Shown: one piece after another, positions 55,781 through 64,000 of the stretch
How positions within the stretch are numbered: the stretch's first letter is position 1
Layout: each line of letters starts with the position of its first letter
NCBI GenBank assembly: GCA_012295275.1
Contig: CM022667.1
Location: 7,178,794 to 7,242,793 of the forward strand
DNA from: Chrysomallon squamiferum
Taxonomy: Eukaryota; Mollusca; Gastropoda; Neomphalida; Peltospiridae
Direction of reading: 5' to 3'
DNA length: 64,000 nt
The notes under the pieces: generated by a model
The model's database searches: none
Told to the model about the DNA's origin: nothing
What the model saw: the letters and a program-made list of their open reading frames with translations, nothing else
Translations under genes and position numbers: made by a program

Positions 55781-57644
55781 ATGTTGTTATTATTGTTAAT
55801 TGTTAAATCGACTAGCTGGATTTACATAACATACCAGCGAGAGCTTTTGGCTGCTTGTCTACAAGATGACGGACGACCGGGTTGTTGATGTATATTCAGT
55901 TATAATTCATATATGATCAGTTACAACTCATGTATGTTCAGTTACAACTGATGTATGTTCACTTAGAACTCATGTATGATCAGTTAAACTCATGTACTGA
56001 CAACTCGTATCAAAACGCTTAAGTGAAACAAATTTTGTACTTACAAGTGAACTGGCGGTTTCCCTCAGTTAACAGCACGTAGTTGTGTTCACAGCCGAAA
56101 GGCGAGGCCAGATACATAGAGTTAATGTTGATGATTAACTTCATATTTGATGGAGCTGTAACATACACAATGCAGTTGAAATGCCTGATGCTATTTTCAG
56201 GACGTCTTAGAAGCAGGCGACCTGCCGGGATGTTCAGGGCCGTCATGTCAATCGTTGTCCCACACAATTCATCGAAATAATCTAAAACATAACAACTAAA
56301 ACTGCTAACGTATATGTATATGTGTGTATTTGTGTGTGTAAGTGTGTGTAAGTGTTTCTGTATGAGTATGTTTTTTAATGCGTGTGTGTTTCTGTATATG
56401 TATACGTGCGTGTAGGTACGTAGGCTGATAAATTATGTGTTAGTCGTTTTGAAAACAGACTCTGTATCGTTGTGGGAAGTTAATATGTCATTGTAATTCT
56501 TTTTCTGAGATCCTGGATTCTGACAGTCGAAAGCGCTTTGATACGGAATTCCTCGTTGGATTAGTAAATGATCCAAAGTTTATTAATAAATAATGCTCAG
56601 CTAATCGTGCTGACTAATGTACTGCTATTTATACGAGCCATTCATTCATTGGTTCCGAAAAGTACACTGACATAAACGCGCCGTTTTCATAGGCTTCCAA
56701 AACCAATCTTACAGGTAAACGCCCCTGTTATATCCGGTATCTTAGCAACAGGATCATCAAATGATGTTTATTACAACTTAATACTGTTCATTACTCCAAA
56801 CTGTGCAAACAAACGACGTGTTTACGTGTGTTGACGTGATTTAATTACCTCCCCTGTCCTGTCACTAAGACGAAACTTGTACCGCGTAGACAAGTAATCA
56901 GACATACAGAGATGTGCAGACACGGATGCATAACTAAACAACATACACACACATACAAACATACACACACATACAAACATACACACACATACAAACATGC
57001 ACACACATACAAACAGGCACACACATACAAACATGCACACAGAATATACACAAACATAAATGTTTAGACAGACACAAACGCGCGCATGTATACACAGAGA
57101 ATCAAACTTCAATTTGCCTTTGATGACTTTCTTACATTTCACAGCCCACTAACTCTGAATAAATACAACTACTAACTGTCCTAAGTACGTACGATGTATT
57201 ATCAGTTATTATCAAATATTAACTTACTTTCTTATAACACCTAAACCGTTCTCTTACTTTATTATTACACGTAAACCATTATTCTACTTTATTATTACAT
57301 GTATAAAATAATAATAACAGTTTACATACAGCAATAAAGTAAAATATCAGTATATATAATTATAAATTGTAATTCGATTCTTCATAATAAAAATTGTTCA
57401 AATATTTGATAGCTATAGTAACAATATTATCAAAATATAGCCATTTTGAAACGTGCAGCTTAACAGAATGAGAAACAAATCTTCTCGAGTATCAGTCGGT
57501 TGAATCAGACGTGAAGTTTTAATTGTAATATAAATTAATTTACGTGAATTGAGAAAAATGAGTTTACTTAAGCAAGTACTTACACGTGTTCATTGCCTCA
57601 GTGGAGGCGAGGTAGAAGAGACAGGCGAGGTGAAGGAGACACAT
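52088..57644 (-). CDS. Single-pass CUB-LDLa membrane protein (paralogue B)
   Basis: Minus-strand exons, 5' to 3': 57584-57644, 56045-56281, 55607-55738, 55170-55390, 54504-54521, 52088-52468; 1050 nt, 349 residues, every join in frame. The signal peptide is in exon 1 (LLHLACLFYLAS). The CUB domain (about 23-142) has four cysteines (ELCGT, FNCIV, FGCEH, KLCGS) split at the same place as in paralogue A. One LDLa (about 146-178, NNCGDGSD) is followed by a TM helix (about 182-206, IAGIVIACIIAVIIVAFVLAI), basic VYRHRKKK, and a tail with FDLYSTI and RKRRLSEE. YSTI fits a YxxPhi sorting pattern (inference). The 18-nt exon encodes FERILQ. If the intron after MDK is not spliced, a different Pro/Ser-rich tail is read to a stop at 54945. 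Convergent with paralogue A. Function unknown. Confidence 0.82.
52470..53110 (-). other. Paralogue B last intron, proximal part
   Basis: Degenerate tandem copies of tgtctacaataaaacatgta next to the acceptor (52462-52640), resembling the acceptor sequence itself (tctgcaataaaacatgtata). The remainder is unremarkable. Confidence 0.6.
53115..53550. repeat. About 40-bp minisatellite in paralogue B intron
   Basis: About ten copies of ggacatcatcatatattgta plus cagtgttacatctgaa. Two variants (ccttag and attag linkers) alternate, giving a roughly 80-bp higher-order unit. Confidence 0.93.
54120..54460. repeat. About 61-bp minisatellite in paralogue B intron
   Basis: About six copies of accagtggaatgatgttaaa, cattcagtgataaagtaatg and ctattaatgatgttaatatt, ending about 45 bp from the microexon. 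Confidence 0.93.
54504..54521 (-). other. 18-nt microexon of paralogue B
   Basis: On the minus strand, tttttcag precedes and gtgcgt follows 18 nt encoding FERILQ, phase 0 on both sides. The upstream exon ends phase 0 at MDK and the downstream exon starts phase 0 at TYSMDG. Predicted from splice signals and frame only. Confidence 0.6.
54945..55169 (-). CDS. Alternative read-through tail of paralogue B
   Basis: Directly continuous with exon 55170-55390. If the donor AAG|GTACCAGG is not used, the frame continues for 74 codons to a stop at 54945-54947. The sequence is rich in Pro, Ser, Arg and Lys (SSSQRPQRSPRSPQRR, ITPxxP-like repeats absent). It gives a 291-residue form. A composition typical of cytoplasmic tails favours real use, but I cannot tell which form predominates. 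Confidence 0.55.
   Translation of the reverse strand, partial: VPGKKPSSSQRPQRSPRSPQRRINHPPINTDFTSPKRKMLIPRMTKPPSQTNFPLSATNAPLSETKTAEREKTK
55415..55460. repeat. (TATG)n microsatellite
   Basis: About 11 TATG repeats in the intron just upstream (minus strand) of the LDLa-TM exon. A further (ATT)n tract is at about 55750-55778. Confidence 0.85.
56300..57583 (-). other. Paralogue B intron 1
   Basis: Contains a TG-rich stretch (about 56310-56420), an (ACACACATACAA)n array at about 56945-57045, and a short tandem around 57230-57300 that is related to the 30-bp array at 57.9 kb. No gene recognised. Confidence 0.7.
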
Positions 57645-57884
57645 GACTACACGAGACAGAAATCCCAACACGACTCAGAGGAAATAAAGTCACATACACT
57701 CGTGGCTTGCTCTGTTGCCTAGCTGGCTCTCTCTCTTCCCGCTATTTAATGCATCTCCGCAGAAAAGAATGTTTAGTAAACAATTAAGTTAAACCAACCA
57801 TGTAAAACAACAGATAAATATATCTTCTACTTATTCTAAACTGTTATTTGTAACAATAACTGTCTCATGATAAATTAATAAGAT

Positions 57885-58775
57885 ACTGTAACAATAAAGT
57901 AAGATATCAGTTTACATGTAATAATAAAGTAAGATATCAGTTTATATGTAACAATAAAGTAAGATATCAGTTTATATGTAATAATAAAGTAGGATATCAG
58001 TTTACATGTAATAATAAAGTAATATCACAGTATACATGTAACAATAAAGTAAAATCACAGTATACATGTAATAATAAAGTAAGATATCAGTTTACATATG
58101 ATAATAAAGTAATATCACAGTATACATGTAATAATAAAGTAATATCACAGTATACATGTAACAATAAAGTAAAATCACAGTATACATGTAATAATAAAGT
58201 AAAATAACAGTTTACATATGATAATAAAGTAATATCACAGTATACATGTAATAATAAAGTAATATCACAGTATACATGTAACAATAAAGTAAAATCACAG
58301 TATACATGTAATAATAAAGTAAAATAACAGTTTACATATGATAATAAAGTAATATCACAGTATACATGTAACAATAAAGTAATATCACAGTATACATGTA
58401 ATAATAAAGTAATATCACAGTATACATGTAATAATAAAGTAAGATATCAGTTTATATGTAATAATAAAGTAAGATATCACTTTATATGTAATAATAAAGT
58501 AAGATATCACTTTATATGTAATAATAAAGTAGGATATCAGTTTACATGTAATAATAAAGTAAGATATCAGTTTATATGTAATAATAAAGTAAGATATCAC
58601 TTTATATGTAATAATAAAGTAGGATATCAGTTTACATGTAATAATAAAGTAAGATATCAGTTTATATGTAATAATAAAGTAGGATATCACTTTATATGTA
58701 ATAATAAAGTAAGATCACAGTATACATGTAATAATAAAGTAAGATATCAGTTTACATATAATAATAAAGTAAGAT
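57885..58775. repeat. 30-bp minisatellite between divergent CUB genes
   Basis: About 29 copies of atgtaataataaagtaagat plus atcagtttac, in a strict 30-bp register with tac/tat and gatatcag/atatcacag variants. Every unit contains AATAAAG on the plus strand. Confidence 0.97.
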
Positions 58776-59026
58776 GACAATAACGCTAACTATAGGAACT
58801 GATTAAATGTTACAACAGACGGCAATTTAATGAAAACATATTAAAGGAAGGGAGATAATTTTGTGTATATCGGTTTTAGTTGAATTTATCCGGCTCAGTT
58901 TGACGTAGATTTGGTTTTGTAACACGATGAAATAAAATACTAAAAGTTAACTTCGTTAATGGTTTTGTGAAAACTAGAATCTCATACAGTTTTATTTACA
59001 TTTTCTGTTTTGAATAATGTTGTATT

Positions 59027-59061
<35 letters not shown>

Positions 59062-59322
59062 TATAGTGTGTTTTAACATTCGGAATGAAAACTATTTATT
59101 TAGTTAGTTAACATTTTTTGTCTTAGCATTTATATATAAGCAAAGTAAAAGTACATCAATATCATTACTATAATCATCATCAACAATATCATCATGGCCA
59201 TCAACACTTTCATCATAATCATCAACATTATATTTATGATATGATTATTATAAAATTATCGACAATTTCCTTATAACAATTAGTATCATCATTACAATCG
59301 TTAAAAGAAGAATAACAACACC

Positions 59323-59366
<44 letters not shown>

Positions 59367-59741
59367 TAATAATAACTTTTATTAATGTAGTAGTTGTAGT
59401 AGTAGTAGTGGTGGTGGTAGTGGTGGTGGTAACAGTAGTAGTTACAAGAGCACAAACGATAATAAATATACATATTTTAATCTAGCGGTGTTGTCGTCAT
59501 CATAATAAATATTGTAATTGTTGCTGAAGTCAGTCATGTGTGTTGAGCAGCTGTTGTATGAAAATGAATCGGTTGTGAAAATAACACCTTGTCGAAATGA
59601 ACAGTGCGCATGCGCATAATAATAACGGTAAACATTACTTAGCCACGTTATATGATTGAAGCGTCTTCTGGAAAAGAGTTTATATTATAAATTACAAATT
59701 ATTGCTGTGTGACGCGAGTGACAGAAATAAACAAAGGAATT
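58776..59741. other. Upstream region of paralogue C
   Basis: Contains (TTTA)n at about 59024-59060, an (AAT)n tract at 59322-59365, and a GTA/GGT-rich run to 59435. The last 300 bp before the ATG include gcgcatgcgc near 59606, an NRF1-type palindrome that could mark a promoter. Confidence 0.55.
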
Positions 59742-59877
59742 ATGATGTTTGAAAAGAAAAGTGAGGCGAGGTTTTTCAGTAATAAGGAACACGTATTAAA
59801 CAAGCCGAACAGACTTCTCGTTTTGCTATTGATTACTGCTCTCAGTGAGTCGGTAGGAAACACGCTTGCAGTAAAAG
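59742..59877 (+). CDS. First exon of a third CUB-LDLa paralogue (C), partial
   Basis: ATG at 59742, then a basic N-terminus (MMFEKKSEARFF), a hydrophobic core (RLLVLLLITALSESV) and a donor AAAAG|GTAAGTG after 45 codons plus one base. Phase 1 matches the signal-peptide exons of paralogues A (25 codons + 1) and B (20 codons + 1), and the exon is head-to-head with B. No CUB exon was found downstream to 64000, so the gene continues outside the window or is broken. Assignment rests on phase, signal peptide and position. Confidence 0.5.
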
Positions 59878-60164
59878 GTAAGTGAATTCATCATAAATAC
59901 GCACAAACATATTAAATACTATGTAATTAAAAATTACAATTATATATATACTTATGTATGTATGTATGTATGGATGGATGGATGTGTGTGTGTTTGTATG
60001 TCTGTGTGTGTATGCAATCTATATTAGATAATACATGGAAGCAATCAGTTACATAAGGTCAGAGTTCACGCTGTAAAATCGTAGAATCATATCATTTGGT
60101 TATTACGACAACAATTTCTGACTTTGTTTAACTAGTGCTATCAGGTAGATAACCACCAACACTG

Positions 60165-60365
60165 TAAAATAATAGTAACTCAGTATTCCTTGTAAAATAA
60201 TAGTAACTGTACATTCCTTGTAAAATAATATAACTGTATATTCCTTGTAAAATAATAGTAACTCAATATTCCTTGTAAAATAATAGTAACTGTACATTCC
60301 TTGTAAAATAATAGTAACTCAATAATCTTTGTAAAATAATAGTAACTGTACATTCCTTTTATTAC
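60165..60365. repeat. About 31-bp minisatellite
   Basis: About six copies of ccttgtaaaataatagtaac plus tgtacatt, in the putative first intron of paralogue C. Confidence 0.9.
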
Positions 60366-61367
60366 ATTGCTTGTAACTGTACATTACTTATAAAACGTAC
60401 ATTAATAATTGTGCATTTCTTACAATACTTGCACCCATGACGCTATATTTCTCATAATGCGTATAACAATAGCAGTTCAGTCTTTGTAATACGTTTGATG
60501 ATAACTACATTGCCACATGACAAAACATTAAACTGAGAGGTAGGACAAGCAAGAATGCACGTGTTCAGATGTACGTTTTAGACATGCGTCTGTGTGCGAG
60601 ATCACACGAAAGAGCTAATTTATAACGAATAACGTCCAACAAGACCAGTGATTAAAAGAAAAAACATGGCGGCTACTTGTAACTGAAGAAAATATTAACA
60701 CAACAGCTGTTAAATCTGCCATAGTACGAGTTGTTTTGATACAGTTTGTTCATATCTTTGTGATCTGATATTATCACATATAATGTTTATGTTATTGTTA
60801 GCTCAATAATTTTATATTAATGTAGGCTTCAGTGTTATCTGTAATATATTAATATAGAGTTTATTGTTATCTCTTTAATCTAATACAGATGTATTAATGA
60901 AAATTTCATTGTTCCCTGTGTACTGATTTAGATTTCTATTCTCTAAATACTAAAACAGATTTCATTGTTCTAAACACACACACTCAGATTACTCATGACA
61001 AGTAGAATTGACCGAGTTAACGACGGTAATTTTATGAAATTGGACAGTCGTGTAGGTTAGACGTTTCATTCTGGTCATTACACGACATTTTGTATGATTG
61101 CCTCAATTATCTCACTCTCCGCATGCTAAGCGTTCATTTCAGTTACAAATCTCACCACATAAACATACATGAGTGCATATCAAAGTATATAATATAGGTA
61201 TTCATGTATACACATTCGCCTCTTAAATACGTTTGTAGAAAAACTTTTATATCTAAATGTCCTTTTCATTTTTTTCACCAACAATTCCACGAGATCGAAT
61301 GTGTACGGCTTATATCACATTCTCTGTTTGTCTTATCATTATGCGGTGAATTAGTTGCAACTTTACA
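60366..61367. other. No feature recognised
   Basis: AT-rich sequence without open frames longer than expected by chance and without recognisable domains on either strand. Confidence 0.5.
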
Positions 61368-62325
61368 ATGGGAGAACATAACAACTACTCACAAGTTTGT
61401 TGTAGTGTAGTGAGCACGTTAAACTGCTCACAAGTTTGTTGTAGTGTAGTGAATGGGTTAAACTACTCACAAGTTTGTTCTACTGTAGTGAGCACGTTAA
61501 ACTACTCACAAGTTTGTTGTAGTGTAGTGAATGGGTTAAACTACTCACAATTTTGTTGTAGTGTAGTGAATGGGTTAAACTACTCACAAGTTTGTTGTAG
61601 TGTAGTGAATGGGTTAAACTACTCACAATTTTGTTGTAGTGTAGTGAATGGGTTAAACTACTCACAAGTTTGTTGTAGTGTAGTGAATGGGTTAAACTAC
61701 TCACAATTTTGTTGTAGTGTAGTGAATGGGTTAAACTACTCACAATTTTGTTCTAGTGTACTGAATGGGTTAAACTGCTCACAAGTTTGTTCTAGTGTAG
61801 TGAGCACGTTAAACTACTCACAAGTTTGTTCTAGTGTAGTGAGCACGTTAAACTGCTCACAAGTTTGTTCTAGTGTAGTGAGCACGTTAAACTACTCACA
61901 AGTTTGTTCTAGTGTAGTGAATGGGTTAAACTACTCACAAGTTTGTTCTAGTGTAGTGAGCACGTTAAACTACTCACAAGTTTGTTCTAGTGTAGTGAAT
62001 GGGTTAAACTACTCACAATTTTGTTTTAGTGTAGTGAATGGGTTAAACTACTCACAATTTTGTTGTAGTGTAGTGAATGGGTTAAACTACTCACAAGTTT
62101 GTTCTAGTGTAGTGAATGGGTTAAACTACTCACAAGTTTGTTGTAGTGTAGTGAATGGGTTAAACTACTCACAAGTTTGTTGTAGTGTAGTGAATGGGTT
62201 AAACTACTCACAAGTTTGTTGTAGTGTAGTGAATGTGTTAAACTACTCACAATTTTGTTCTACTGTAGTGAATGGGTTAAACCACTCACAAGTTTGTTGT
62301 AGTGTAGTATATAGGTTGAACTGTA
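61368..62325. repeat. 39-bp minisatellite
   Basis: About 24 copies of gtttgttgtagtgtagtgaa plus tgggttaaactactcacaa, with two variants (aatggg and gcacg). As 39 is 13 codons, a 363-codon plus-strand frame and an 87-codon minus-strand frame stay open. No signal peptide or known domain precedes it. Confidence 0.96.
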
Positions 62326-64000
62326 ATTTGTGTTGGATTAAAATACTCAGGCGCTTGTTTCTACATTACACCCAATCAAAATTTTCTATCGATTTTTCAT
62401 CAGCATATGCGACGGGTCGCGTGCCAAGGTCTTGCGCATGCGTGCATCACATTTTGTAACAGCTGAACAAAACGCAGTTTATAAAATTAACATGCTTTGA
62501 TATTTATTACTGCAGGTTTTAGTAAGTTTTTCATTGTAAAAGCAAAGTTACCATAGCAACATGAAATCTAGGGTAACAGTATAATATAACATCTGTGGAA
62601 GAGAGAATTACTGTAGCACGTGTCTGTTACTATACATCCAGAATTCATTCTTCTTTTATAAATGAAAGAACGTTATTAGAGTACTGTTTCACTATTGATT
62701 TAGTTGATGAATTAGAAACGCATGTACTCTCTTCATAGTTTCAAACTCATTTACTGTTTTTTTTGTATTTATGTATTTATGTATTAATGTATGTTTGTTG
62801 GTTTGTATGTATATATGTATGCATGCATGTGTTTATGTATTTGTATGTGTGTACATATATATATATATATATTCACACACACATATGTACATAGATATTT
62901 TTTTAACGATACCACTTGCAAGTATATTTTTCCTCCATTTTGCCCAATGATCACGTGACCACATTTTGCAATTGGCTAGCAGACTTCGGTTATTTCCGTC
63001 AAATTATATTTATTAATAAATCACTAGGGAAAAACAAAATATTTTATTACTTTCTACATGTAACGTGCAAGTGGGATGATTAAATAAATCACAAACGTGT
63101 TGTAGGTAACGCTGCCATCTTCTCATCACAAAGAAGTCGGGTTAAAAATCATTAGTAGTCCTTTTTAGTTTCCTCTGCGCGCCTCACTGAAATCTTTTAA
63201 TTACAACAAACACAAATCTTCAGTTAACAGACGCAGGCTTCGTTTCTAGAGTACAACAGAGACGAATGGCTATCACCAGCTGGTCATGTAGGAGATCATG
63301 TGACCAGCTCTACTGATAACTGCAACAATGCACTGTTTTACAGTTGTAACCACAGAGTGACAATAAACACGTACTTTTAAACTTGTATACAAATTAAATT
63401 AACAGAGATGGACATGACAAATATCTGCAGATAATTGCAATGACAGTGCAGATTGCAATTTACAAAAGTATGAAAGTAGGGATCCGAGACACGAGGTACC
63501 AGGCTCAAAGCAACCGCAAGATAACACGAGAATAGAACTGAATAATACACTGAACGTTTTGATGTCAGCAAGACTCTGTGAAAAAAGGAAGAAAGATAAA
63601 ATTTGACCATCAAGTACCGAAATGTTTATTGACGTGTACAGATATCTGTGTTGTGTGTTTAAATAAATATTTTGTGTTTTTAACACAAAGTAATATTTCT
63701 CGTTATTTATCACTTTTCCCTATTTTGTAATTCTAGCTTCAACGTAATATCTATACGTGTATATGTAACTTAACTATGTATGTATGTATGTATGTATGTA
63801 TGTATGTATGTACGTATAGTATAGTATGTATGTATGTTTGCATGTGTGTGTAGCCACGTAATTGCATGTCACATATGTACGTACGTACGCACGTGCAGAC
63901 GTATATGTGTTGAGGTGTACAGATCTTTACGTATTAGAGATTATCAGACTTTTTTAATAATCATAAGTGATTTTATTTAAAGTATATATATATAGATATA
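62326..64000. other. Right end, no gene recognised
   Basis: Contains TATG/TA-rich simple repeats near 62770-62880 and 63776-63812, and a stretch of higher GC with CGs near 62410-62450. No exon matching the CUB or LDLa pattern was seen on either strand. Confidence 0.5.

Noticed and set aside
63377-63713. Minus-strand open frames near the right end
   Set aside because: Short, overlapping, and with no recognisable domain, splice context or signal peptide consistent with the CUB-LDLa family.

Overview
The window is nuclear DNA of an invertebrate animal. Every gene is split by GT-AG introns, intergenic and intronic DNA is very AT-rich, and the proteins are metazoan. KARS1, OTUD6B, RABGGTA, a KLHL9/13-like protein and a copine all match animal orthologues in length and domain order. 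The heavy minisatellite load and relics of pogo/Tigger-like and FLYWCH-type elements suit a lophotrochozoan such as a mollusc, but the phylum is a guess. All gene models were made by hand from splice sites and reading frame.

Layout. (1) 79-5291 (+): 3' part of lysyl-tRNA synthetase, convergent with (2) 5790-9606 (-): OTUD6B deubiquitinase, complete in ten coding exons. OTUD6B is head-to-head, over about 210 bp, with (3) 9816-17011 (+): RABGGTA, complete in thirteen coding exons and 564 residues. RABGGTA carries two apparent U12-type introns, one AT-AC and one GT-AG. (4) 19044-21361 (-): a BTB-BACK-kelch CUL3 adaptor. It shares a compact promoter near 22.3 kb with (5) a copine (+), coding 24729-40439, 542 residues in fourteen coding exons. 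(6) 45.7-59.9 kb: a cluster of paralogues with signal peptide, one CUB domain split over two exons, one LDLa module, a transmembrane helix and a variable cytoplasmic tail. It holds an orphan CUB exon (-, 45.8 kb), a complete gene (+, 46.6-50.7 kb), a complete gene (-, 52.1-57.6 kb) and a first exon (+, 59.7 kb). I see no gene from 59.9 kb to the end.

Functional context. The first five genes are housekeeping or signalling genes with no obvious shared pathway: translation, deubiquitination, Rab prenylation, ubiquitin-ligase adaptor, Ca2+-dependent membrane binding. The last block is a tandem/inverted family of small single-pass receptors that I cannot assign to a named family.

Two things stand out. 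First, minisatellites fill most introns, and many abut a splice junction and repeat the exon edge itself, giving arrays of decoy acceptors or donors; one supplies an in-frame 72-nt alternative exon extension. Second, the CUB-LDLa-TM genes share exon phases and an intron in the tail, and the minus-strand gene has an 18-nt microexon and two possible tails. Several long open frames (35.4-37.6, 48.0-48.8 and 61.4-62.5 kb) are by-products of repeat units divisible by three and are not annotated as genes.
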